From positions 49,249 to 113,248 of the forward strand of contig RXJD01000024.1 of the NCBI GenBank assembly GCA_003987775.1: a stretch of 64,000 nucleotides of DNA. Direction: 5' to 3'. The position numbers and the translations under genes were made by a program. Source of the DNA: Mycobacterium sp. Its GTDB lineage: Bacteria > Actinomycetota > Actinomycetes > Mycobacteriales > Mycobacteriaceae. This document shows, one piece after another, positions 46,672-54,441 of the stretch (positions within the stretch are counted from its first letter, which is position 1; the number at the start of each line of letters is the position of its first letter). The notes beneath the pieces were generated by a model. That model worked only from the letters and a program-made list of their open reading frames with translations, ran no database searches and was not told the origin of the DNA.

Positions 46672-48933
46672 GTGGACATCGTAATCGGGCTATCGATGAC
46701 ACCTGCAACCGTTCGTATGGTGCTGGTCGAAGGGCAAAACGCCGATGGCGTCACCATCGAGGAGCGTGAGCTCGCGGTGGACGTGAGTGTCGGCTCAGCA
46801 ACCGACCATGTGGTGGCGGCGATCTTGGATGCCTACGAAGCCGCGGCTGCGTCCGGCAACCGGGTGGCATCGGTCGGCGTGACCTGGACGGACGAGTCAG
46901 ACGCTCGCGCGCTGGACGATGCGCTGGCCGTGTGCGACCTCGACAACGTCACCCTCACCCCGCCGTTCGTCGCCGCGACGACCCTGGCTCAAGCGGTCGC
47001 GCAGGCGATCAACAGTGAGCACATGGCGGTGCTGTTCGTCGAATCCGACAGTGCGACCCTGGGCGTGATCGACACCGATCAAGCGGCGATCGCCGACATC
47101 CGGAGCGAGCCGCTGCACGGCGTCGGCGCCATCACCACACCGACCGAGTTGATCGCGTGGGCCGAGACACTCGACACCCGGCCGGATGGCATCTTCCTCA
47201 TCGGTTCGGGCGTGGATATCGGGCTGATCAAACTGAAACTCGAGACGGTGACGCCGCTTGCGGTGATCGTGCCCGAAGAGCCGGAGACCGCGCTGGCCCG
47301 GGGCGCCGCGCTGGCCTCTGTCGACACATCGCTGTACGCCTTGGCCACCGACTCCTTCGCCTACGCGCGGGTCCCCGATGCGGTGGAGGCGGACCCTGAT
47401 GCGGTGACGTTGGAGCGCATCGCCTATAGCGTCGCACCCGATGACGAGGCGGACGCGCCGACGACGGTGCTGGGGACCACCGATGAAGATGGTCTGGACG
47501 AGACGTTGCCGCAACGCAGGCCGATCGTGATGATGGGCAGCGTCGGAGCGGTGGCCGTGATCAGTGCTGTTGTGGCGCTGGAAGTTTCGTTGGCGCTCGG
47601 TATCCGGCCGGCAGCGGTGGGTCTGCAGCACATTCCGGGCCAGAATCGCCTCGTGCAGGCGCCGCTGATGCCTCTGGCGCCGGCGGCCGTCGCGGCGGCT
47701 CCACGACCGACGGCGATGCGCCCCTCGGGTCCGACGGCACAGTTGCCTTCCACTGACGCTCTCTTGCCCTCGCCTCCTGCGGTGGTGCCCGGAGATTCGC
47801 CAGGGGTGGCGCCCGCACTTCTTGCGTTGCCCGTTCTGATGCCGAATCCCGTGCCGCCCCGGACGCCGGACGTCGATTACCCCAACTACCCGATACTGCT
47901 GCCGTTGCCGGTGGTGCAGCCGCCCAGTACGGCCCCGACCGTGCCCCCGCGCCAACTGCCGACCACGGTTCCGGTGACATCGCCACCCCCCACAACGGTT
48001 CCGGTGACGTCGCAGCCCCCCACGACGGTTCCCGTGACGCAGTCTCCGACGACGGTTCCGGTGACGCAGCCGCCGACGACGGGCCCGGTGACGCAGCCGC
48101 CGACGACGGTTCCGGTGACGCAGCCGACGGTTCCGGTGACCCAGGCCCCGACGACGGTTCCGGTAACGCAGCCGACGGTTCCGCTGACCCAGGCCCCGAC
48201 GACGGTTCCGATGACCCAGGCCCCGACGACGGTTCCGGTGACCCAGGCGCCGACGCCGGTTCCGGTGACCCAGCCGCCGACATATGTTCCGGTATCGCAG
48301 CCGCCCAGGCCTGTTCCGGTGGCTCCGCCGCCGGTTCGCGTCCCCGAACCTCAACTGCCCGTTAATGTTCCAGCACCTGATGCTCCGGCGGTCCCCGGCC
48401 TCCCGGGTCTGGAAACGCCGCCGTTTCCCGCGTCACCTGGCCTTGGCGTACCGGGGCAGGACGTGCCGCCGGCGGCGCCCCAGTTGCCAGGCTCACTGAG
48501 CGTTCCGGCACAGGAGCCTTTGACCACTGGCGGGGGCAGTGCCGGGATCCCCGGCATCACCGGCGGCGGAAGTGCCGGGATTCCCGGAGCCGGCTCGTCT
48601 GTCATCGGCGGTGGTTCGCTTACCGGCGGTGGCGCACCGGGTGGTGACAGTGGCTCCCTGGGCGGCGGTGGTGGTTCGCTGGGCGGCGGCTCGTTGGGCG
48701 GTGGCGGCTCGTTGGGCGGTGGCGGCTCGCTGGGTGGTGGCTCGTTGGGCGGTGGCTCGTTGGGCGGTGGCTCGCTTGGCGGTGGCTCGTTGGGCGGCGG
48801 CTCGCTTGGCGGCGGCTCCTTTGGCGGTGGTTTTGGTGGTGGCTCGTTTGGTGGTGGTTCGCTGGGCGGTGGCGGCAGCAGCTCCATCGGCGGCAGCAGC
48901 TCCAGCGGTAGCTCCGGCGGCGGAAAGAGCTAG
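46672..48933 (+). CDS. DUF7159-type membrane protein with Pro/Thr and Gly/Ser repeat tail
   Basis: A 753-residue paralogue of the protein at 6899, from GTG 46672 after TTGGAGAA. Head: MDIVIGLSM..TVRMVLVEG and FLIGSGVDIG..PEEPETALARGAALA; one membrane helix at about 283-311. The tail has about 12 copies of TTVPVTQ-P/A-P, then a Pro/Ala linker, then a Gly/Ser/Leu repeat (GGGSLGGGS). Unlike the 6899 protein it does not end in the LHLPFVSIPIPI segment. The head suggests a degenerate actin/Hsp70 fold; the tail probably spans the envelope. Confidence 0.82.
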   Translation: MDIVIGLSMTPATVRMVLVEGQNADGVTIEERELAVDVSVGSATDHVVAAILDAYEAAAASGNRVASVGVTWTDESDARALDDALAVCDLDNVTLTPPFVAATTLAQAVAQAINSEHMAVLFVESDSATLGVIDTDQAAIADIRSEPLHGVGAITTPTELIAWAETLDTRPDGIFLIGSGVDIGLIKLKLETVTPLAVIVPEEPETALARGAALASVDTSLYALATDSFAYARVPDAVEADPDAVTLERIAYSVAPDDEADAPTTVLGTTDEDGLDETLPQRRPIVMMGSVGAVAVISAVVALEVSLALGIRPAAVGLQHIPGQNRLVQAPLMPLAPAAVAAAPRPTAMRPSGPTAQLPSTDALLPSPPAVVPGDSPGVAPALLALPVLMPNPVPPRTPDVDYPNYPILLPLPVVQPPSTAPTVPPRQLPTTVPVTSPPPTTVPVTSQPPTTVPVTQSPTTVPVTQPPTTGPVTQPPTTVPVTQPTVPVTQAPTTVPVTQPTVPLTQAPTTVPMTQAPTTVPVTQAPTPVPVTQPPTYVPVSQPPRPVPVAPPPVRVPEPQLPVNVPAPDAPAVPGLPGLETPPFPASPGLGVPGQDVPPAAPQLPGSLSVPAQEPLTTGGGSAGIPGITGGGSAGIPGAGSSVIGGGSLTGGGAPGGDSGSLGGGGGSLGGGSLGGGGSLGGGGSLGGGSLGGGSLGGGSLGGGSLGGGSLGGGSFGGGFGGGSFGGGSLGGGGSSSIGGSSSSGSSGGGKS
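47956..48310 (+). repeat. Tandem repeat coding for TTVPVTQxP
   Basis: About 12 imperfect copies of a unit close to ACGACGGTTCCGGTGACCC, of 24-30 bases, encode the Pro/Thr repeats of the 46672 protein. Copy number is likely to vary between strains. Confidence 0.75.
48660..48875 (+). repeat. Tandem repeat coding for GGGSL
   Basis: Some 12-14 copies of a 15-18 base unit close to GGCGGTGGCTCGTTG encode the Gly/Ser/Leu tail of the 46672 protein. Slippage-prone and a likely spot for assembly error. Confidence 0.75.
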
Positions 48934-49072
48934 GCGGGGCCGGCTATCAGGGCCGCCGGGCGCCGAGTGGCCGGAGCTTGGCAACCCTCCCGAAGTCATC
49001 TGCGCGAACGTCTGATCCGCAGAAAGATCAATTGCTTGACGTGCTGCCTGACGCGAGGCACCCTGTGATACA

Positions 49073-49093
49073 GGTCATATGACCACTGGTCAT
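49073..49093. promoter_or_regulatory. Palindrome upstream of the ferritin-like gene
   Basis: GGTCATATGACC is a perfect 12-base palindrome at 49073-49084, followed by a third half-site GGTCAT at 49088-49093. It lies 33 bases before the start codon and is a plausible repressor site; the regulator is not identified. Confidence 0.45.
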
Positions 49094-49116
49094 ACCGCGG
49101 AGAGAGGTGGCAGCAC

Positions 49117-50217
49117 ATGACCACACGGGACATGTACACCGACGTGCCCACGCCCTACTCGTGGGCGGTCCCCAGTGCGGGCGATGCACGCTTCACCTGG
49201 GAGTACGACGAGGGGCGCGCCCGGCTGCTCTCCCTCTACCAAAAGGGCAAAGACAAGCAGTGGGATGCGCAGTTGCGCATCGACTGGGGCCAGGACGTGG
49301 ACCCGCACAACCCGATCGGGTTGCCCGACGAGTTCAATCCGCTGTTCGGCAGCCCGATGTGGGACGCCGCCGACGAGGCGCGTCGCGCCGAGATGCGCCA
49401 GCACTTCCAGGCCTGGCAGTTCTCACAGTTCCTGCACGGCGAGCAGGGGGCGATGGTGTGCGCGGCCAAGATCGTCGAGGTCGTGCCGGACTTGGACGCC
49501 AAGTTTTACGCGGCCACCCAGACCATGGACGAGGCCCGGCACGTCGAGGCGTTCTCGCGATTCCTCCAGGAGAAGATCGGCCTGGTGTACCCGATCAACA
49601 AGAACCTGACCGCGCTGTTGGACGACACCCTGCGCGACTCGCGCTGGGACATGCCTTACCTGGGTATGCAGGTGCTCATTGAAGGGCTCGCACTGGCCGC
49701 CTTCGGTGTGCTGCGTGACATGGCGGCGCCGGACTCGCTGGCCAAGCAGGTGCTGGCCTACGTGATGCAGGACGAGGCCCGGCACGTCGCGTTCGGCCGA
49801 ATCTCGCTCAAGGACTACTACTCCGCACTTACCGACGCCGAGCGGGACGAGCGCGAGGAGTTCGTCGTGGACGCCTGTTATCTGATGCGCGACCGCTTCC
49901 GCGGCGAGGAGGTGTTCGAGACCCTCGGCATGAACGTCCAAGAATGCGCCGAGTGGGTCGACAAGTCACCGCTGATGATCCAGTTCCGCTCACACCTGTT
50001 CAGCCGCATCGTGCCGATCGTGAAGGACATCGGGCTGTGGGGCGACAAGGTGCAGAAAGCCTTCCGCGACATGGGCGTTCACGAGATGTCGTCCTTCGAC
50101 ATCGAGGCGCTGATGAAAGCCGACGAAGATCAGGCCGAGGCGCTGGACAAGGCGCACGCCGAGATGGCCGAACGGGCGCTCGAGGTGGACCAGGTGATCG
50201 CGGCGGGCGCGGGCTGA
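49117..50217 (+). CDS. Diiron ferritin-like domain protein
   Basis: A 366-residue protein with the four-helix diiron pattern: Glu in LHGEQGAM, E-x2-H in DEARHVEAF, Glu in LIEGLALAAF, and E-x2-H in DEARHVAFG. This is the ligand set of ribonucleotide reductase R2/AurF-like oxygenases and ferritins. Substrate oxidation (N-oxygenation, desaturation or hydroxylation) is likely, but the specific reaction cannot be read. A good GAGAGGTGG ribosome site precedes ATG 49117. It converges on the glycosylase gene with no gap. Confidence 0.85.
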   Translation: MTTRDMYTDVPTPYSWAVPSAGDARFTWEYDEGRARLLSLYQKGKDKQWDAQLRIDWGQDVDPHNPIGLPDEFNPLFGSPMWDAADEARRAEMRQHFQAWQFSQFLHGEQGAMVCAAKIVEVVPDLDAKFYAATQTMDEARHVEAFSRFLQEKIGLVYPINKNLTALLDDTLRDSRWDMPYLGMQVLIEGLALAAFGVLRDMAAPDSLAKQVLAYVMQDEARHVAFGRISLKDYYSALTDAERDEREEFVVDACYLMRDRFRGEEVFETLGMNVQECAEWVDKSPLMIQFRSHLFSRIVPIVKDIGLWGDKVQKAFRDMGVHEMSSFDIEALMKADEDQAEALDKAHAEMAERALEVDQVIAAGAG

Positions 50218-50724
50218 TCAGACCAGCGCCTGCCGGAGCTCCGCGTAGGCAGCGACCAGGGCGTCCAGGCTGAAAGTCCGATTGAGCCCGCTGGGATTCG
50301 GCAGGATCCAGGCCGTCGTGCCCGCGACTTGGCCGGGGTAACGGCCCCAGTCGACGACGGATGTGCCGGTGATTGCCGACACGGCCCGCTTGCCCAGGAA
50401 CGCGATGACCCGCGGTGCGCAGCGGCGCATCTTCGCCTCGAATTCCGGACGCGCCTGCCGGAACTCCGCGCGTGATATGTCGTCTGCTCGTCTGGTCGCC
50501 CGGCTGACTACAGCTGTTATGCCACAACCATATTCGAGTAGGCGGCGCTCCTCCTGCGGGCGTAGCCGCTCGTCGGTGAACCCGGCGAGGTGCAGCACCG
50601 GCCAGAACCTGTTGCTGCGGCTGGAGAAGTTGTGACCGTCGGCGACCGCGGTGACAGCAGGGTTGATGCCGCAGAAGATGACGTCGAGGCCGTCGGCCAG
50701 GATGTCCGAGTCGTATCCGGTCAA
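50218..50724 (-). CDS. mug: Mismatch-specific uracil/thymine DNA glycosylase (MUG family)
   Basis: A 168-residue base-excision repair enzyme. Motifs FCGINPA (water-activating Asn) near residue 17 and NPSGLNR near residue 148 are diagnostic of MUG/TDG. Start assigned to TTG 50724, overlapping the upstream stop by TTGA, because the frame has no ATG or GTG in the required place; confidence in this start is moderate. Its position behind a BVMO-esterase is presumably just operon sharing. Confidence 0.85.
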   Translation of the reverse strand: MTGYDSDILADGLDVIFCGINPAVTAVADGHNFSSRSNRFWPVLHLAGFTDERLRPQEERRLLEYGCGITAVVSRATRRADDISRAEFRQARPEFEAKMRRCAPRVIAFLGKRAVSAITGTSVVDWGRYPGQVAGTTAWILPNPSGLNRTFSLDALVAAYAELRQALV

Positions 50725-53330
50725 CCCTGGACCAACGCCGCGCTCTTCGCGGCGTCGGTCGCGAAGAACCCGCGCAGGGCATCGGCGATCTGGGCCCGGA
50801 TCGGGGCGCCGGAGACGACCACGTCGACCATCGACAGCGACAGGTGCGTGTGCCCGCGCGCCCGCACGTGCTGTGTCGAAACACCCGCTGCGGCAAGCGC
50901 TTCCGCGTACGCGTCGCCCTCGTCCCGTAATGGGTCGAACTCCGCTGTGACGACGAGCGCCGGCGGCAGGCCGGACAGGTCGGGGGTGCGTAGTGGCGCG
51001 ATTCGCGGGTCCTCGCGCAGGTCCGGGTCGGCGTAGTAATCGAAGAACCACCGCATCAACGCGGCGGTGAGGCCGTAGCCGTCGGCGTTCTCGGTGTAGG
51101 AGGCGCGACTCAGATCGGAATCGACGACCGGCGTGATCAGCGCCTGGCCGACAATCGCCGGCCAGCCGGTGTCCCTGGCCAGCCGGCACACCACCGTGGC
51201 GATGCCAGCCCCGGCGCTCCAACCGCACACCGCGAGTCGACCGGGGATACCGCCGAGTTCCTGCGCGTGCTCGGCAACCCACCGCGCTGCCGCCCAGCCG
51301 TCCTCGAGCGCGGCCGGGAAGCGGTGCTCCGGTGCGTGCCGGTAGTCCACCGACACGATCAGCGCATCGGTGCGTACACACAGGTCCCGGCACAACGGGT
51401 CGTCGGAGGCGTGGTCGCCGAGAACCCAGCCGCCGCCGTGGAAGTAGACGACGACGGGATGCGGGCCCGGGCTGGCCGGTCGGTACAGACGGTAGGCCAG
51501 CGGTCCGGCGGCCCCGGGCAGCGTTCCGTCGACGACTTCGCCGACGTCCGGGCCCGGTGGCCGGGCCAGGTTCATCTCGTTCATGAAGGCGCGCGCCTGC
51601 TCGGCCGGCATCGACTCCAGTGGCGGCAACTCCAGCAGCGCCATCTGCTCGAGGACCATCTGCACGTCGGGTTGCAGGCGACGCACCACGCCGTCGTTGC
51701 ACTGCGCACCGCCAGGTCCGGACAGCGCGAAGCCCAGGTAGTCGCCGGCGACCACCTCGTCACACGCCACCCGGTAGAAGTCGACGCCGGCAGCGTAGGC
51801 CATGAACGTCCGTGGCTTGCCCGGTATGTTTGCCCCGACGTACCACGAATTGGCCTGCGGGAAAAGGGTTATGGATGCGGCGTCGTCGACGTGCTGCATC
51901 CACCCTGCTTCGGCGAGCTTGGTGGGCTCGATCCGGTCGAAGCCGTGGTCGCGCAGATACGTCAAAGCGTCGGCGACGAAATCCACGTGTTGCTCGATGG
52001 ACACCGCCATGTTCGACAGCACCGAGGGGCTCTGCGGGCCCGCGATGAGGAACAGATTGGGGAATCCCTCGGTCATCAGGCCCAGGTAGGTGTTCGGGCC
52101 GTGTGACCACTTCTCCTTGAGTGCAAGTCCGTCGCGGCCCACGATGTCGATGGCCGCCACAGCGCCCGTGATCGCGTCGAAGCCGGTGGCGAAGACAATC
52201 GCGTCGAACTCGAAAGACTCACCGACCGTATCGATTCCGTCGCGGGTCACGCCAACCAACGGCTGATCCTGCAGATTCACCAGCCGAACGTGCGGCAGGT
52301 TGAAGGTGGCGTAGTAGTTGGTGTCCAGGCACAGCCGCTTGGCGCCGACCGGATACGTCTTGGGGCATAGCGTCTCGGCTGTCTGCGGATCCCGCACGAT
52401 ACCGCGGATCTTGCCGTGAATGAAGTCGGCAAAGTCTTTGTTGGCCAACGGGTTACTCATCACGTCGGCGTAGAGGTTGAGTACTTCCAGCAGTTCACCA
52501 CGCTGCCAGGCGCGTTCGTAGCGCTCCTGACGTTCCTCGGCGGACACCGAGAATGCTGGGGTGATGGTGCGCTCCACCGGCACCCCGCCGAAGGAGCATT
52601 TCGCCGCCTGCCGGTAGGCCGATTCGTCGGCCATCTCCGCGAGCTTATCCGGCGAAACGGGGCCGTTCTGGGCGGGAATCGAGAAGCACGGCGTGCGTTG
52701 GAAGACCACCAACTCTGATGCCTGCGCGGCGATCAGCGGAATCGACTGAATGCCCGACGAACCGGTCCCGACAACACCGACGCGCTTACCGGTGAAGTCG
52801 ACGGGCTCGTGGGGCCAGCGACTGGTGAAATACGTCTCGCCGGTGAAGTTTTCGACGCCGTCGATGTCGAGATCCTTCGGTACCGACAGACAGCCCGTCG
52901 CCATCACCAGGTAGCGGCAGGTGACTTCCTCACCCTGATCGGTGCGCACCCGGTAGCCGGACGAGTCGTCGTCCCAGTGCGCATGGGTGACGCGCGTGCC
53001 GAACTGGATGTCGCGACGCAGATCGTGCTTGTCCGCGACGTGGTTCAGATAACGCAGAATCTCGGGTTGGGTGGCGTACTTCTCCGACCATTGCCAGTCG
53101 CGCGCCCAGTCCGCATCGAAGCTGAACATGTAATCGACGCTGGGAATGTCGACCCGTGCGCCGGGATAGCGGTTCCAGTACCAGGTGCCCCCGATGTCGT
53201 CGCCCGCCTCGAATATCCGCATCGACAGACCCGCGAGCCGAAGACGGTAGGCGGCGTACAGGCCGGCGAAGCCGGCGCCTACAACCACGACGTCGGGGTT
53301 GGAGTGTTGATCAGCCATGTGAATCATCAT
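50721..53330 (-). CDS. Baeyer-Villiger monooxygenase / esterase fusion
   Basis: An 869-residue two-enzyme protein. Residues 1-530 are a type I flavin monooxygenase: FAD GAGFAG at 18-23, NADP-side VGTGSSGIQ near 190, and [10 protein letters not shown] near 370. The BVMO fingerprint reads [12 protein letters not shown] (162-173), with Phe168 where His is usual. Residues 560-869 are an HSL-type alpha/beta hydrolase: HGGGW, nucleophile [17 protein letters not shown] and GHTHLS. The fusion would convert a ketone to an ester and cleave it. ATG 53330 preferred; GTG 53336 and ATG 53318 possible. Confidence 0.9.
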   Translation of the reverse strand: MMIHMADQHSNPDVVVVGAGFAGLYAAYRLRLAGLSMRIFEAGDDIGGTWYWNRYPGARVDIPSVDYMFSFDADWARDWQWSEKYATQPEILRYLNHVADKHDLRRDIQFGTRVTHAHWDDDSSGYRVRTDQGEEVTCRYLVMATGCLSVPKDLDIDGVENFTGETYFTSRWPHEPVDFTGKRVGVVGTGSSGIQSIPLIAAQASELVVFQRTPCFSIPAQNGPVSPDKLAEMADESAYRQAAKCSFGGVPVERTITPAFSVSAEERQERYERAWQRGELLEVLNLYADVMSNPLANKDFADFIHGKIRGIVRDPQTAETLCPKTYPVGAKRLCLDTNYYATFNLPHVRLVNLQDQPLVGVTRDGIDTVGESFEFDAIVFATGFDAITGAVAAIDIVGRDGLALKEKWSHGPNTYLGLMTEGFPNLFLIAGPQSPSVLSNMAVSIEQHVDFVADALTYLRDHGFDRIEPTKLAEAGWMQHVDDAASITLFPQANSWYVGANIPGKPRTFMAYAAGVDFYRVACDEVVAGDYLGFALSGPGGAQCNDGVVRRLQPDVQMVLEQMALLELPPLESMPAEQARAFMNEMNLARPPGPDVGEVVDGTLPGAAGPLAYRLYRPASPGPHPVVVYFHGGGWVLGDHASDDPLCRDLCVRTDALIVSVDYRHAPEHRFPAALEDGWAAARWVAEHAQELGGIPGRLAVCGWSAGAGIATVVCRLARDTGWPAIVGQALITPVVDSDLSRASYTENADGYGLTAALMRWFFDYYADPDLREDPRIAPLRTPDLSGLPPALVVTAEFDPLRDEGDAYAEALAAAGVSTQHVRARGHTHLSLSMVDVVVSGAPIRAQIADALRGFFATDAAKSAALVQG

Positions 53331-53351
53331 GACCACTCGGAGGCGGTTTGT

Positions 53352-54317
53352 TTAGGGGTGAAATTGGCCGTGCTCGGTGACGACGGCGGTGATCAGCTCG
53401 GCCGGGGTCACATCGAAGGCCGGGTTGAATGCCTCTGCGTCCGGTGGAGTGATGGTGACGCCGGCGTAGGCCCTCAGCTCTTCGGGCGCGCGTTCCTCGA
53501 TGGCGATCTCGGCGCCGGAGCGTAGCGAGGCGTCGATGGTGGACGACGGCGCGACCACGACGAGTGGCACGTTGTGGTGACGGGCGGCGATGGCCAGGCC
53601 GTAGGTGCCGATCTTGTTGGCGACGTCGCCGTTGGCGGCGATTCGGTCGGCACCGACCAGCACGCAGTCCACCAAGCCGCGTGCCATCGCTGCCGCCGCG
53701 GCGCTGTCCGGTTGTACCCGGTAGGGCACACCGGCCTGTGCCAGCTCCCACGCCGTCAGCCTGGACCCCTGCAGCAGCGGTCGTGTCTCGTCGACCAGCA
53801 CCGATTCGACCAGCCCGCGCTGATGCAGATGCCATACGACGCCGAGTGCGCTGCCCCAGGCCACCGTGGCGAGGTGGCCGGCATTGCAGTGGCTGAGCAG
53901 TCGCAGCGGGCGGCGGTCGGAGAGCGAGAGCACAATCTCGGCGGCGTGGCCGGACGCGGCGCGGTTGAGGCGTTCGTCCTCGTCGAGGATGGAAAGTGCT
54001 TCAGCCAGTACGGATTCGGTGCCCTCGCCGAGCTTGCGCAGGGCGCGCTCGACTCCCCAGCTGAGGTTGACGGCGGTCGGTCGGGCGTGGGCGACCCGTT
54101 CGGCCGAGGCCCGGACGTCGCCTCCCTCGCGGGCGGCGAGCACCACTCCGAGTGCCCCCGCTGCGCCGAGGGCCGGAGCGCCACGGACCGCCAGGCGGCG
54201 GATCGCGTCGATCAACTCGTCGACGGTGCGCAGTCGGAGGATGCGGTATTCGGCGGGCAGCGCGGTCTGGTCGATGATCGTGACCGCGTCGTCGTCCCAG
54301 TCGATGGTTCTGCGCAC
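53352..54317 (-). CDS. mtnA: S-methyl-5-thioribose-1-phosphate isomerase
   Basis: A 321-residue isomerase of the methionine salvage pathway, converting 5-methylthioribose 1-phosphate to the ribulose form. Motifs: RRLAVRGAPALG near residue 45, catalytic Cys in LLSHCNAGHLAT, DETRPLLQG and catalytic Asp in VGADRIAANGDVANKIGTY. GTG 54317 with AGGG eight bases upstream is chosen. First gene of the mtnA-BVMO-mug operon (21 bases to the BVMO start). No other salvage genes are nearby. Confidence 0.9.
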   Translation of the reverse strand: MRRTIDWDDDAVTIIDQTALPAEYRILRLRTVDELIDAIRRLAVRGAPALGAAGALGVVLAAREGGDVRASAERVAHARPTAVNLSWGVERALRKLGEGTESVLAEALSILDEDERLNRAASGHAAEIVLSLSDRRPLRLLSHCNAGHLATVAWGSALGVVWHLHQRGLVESVLVDETRPLLQGSRLTAWELAQAGVPYRVQPDSAAAAAMARGLVDCVLVGADRIAANGDVANKIGTYGLAIAARHHNVPLVVVAPSSTIDASLRSGAEIAIEERAPEELRAYAGVTITPPDAEAFNPAFDVTPAELITAVVTEHGQFHP

Positions 54318-54441
54318 GTTGGTGACCCTAGCTCGCGCCGATGAGGTGACTGCAGCCCCGAGTCGGCACGGACTTAATCCTCTATCCACTTCGGTGGCGC
54401 TGGCCGACGATGGCACCGCAGGACGATCAGGAAGGTCACCC

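Noticed and set aside
47956-48875. Regular repeats that could suggest a CRISPR array
   Set aside because: The repeats are in frame inside a protein, contiguous without unique spacers, and translate to Pro/Thr and Gly/Ser tails.
49036-49071. TTGACG and TGATAC as a sigma-A promoter for the ferritin-like gene
   Set aside because: The 24-base spacing is too long for a normal promoter.
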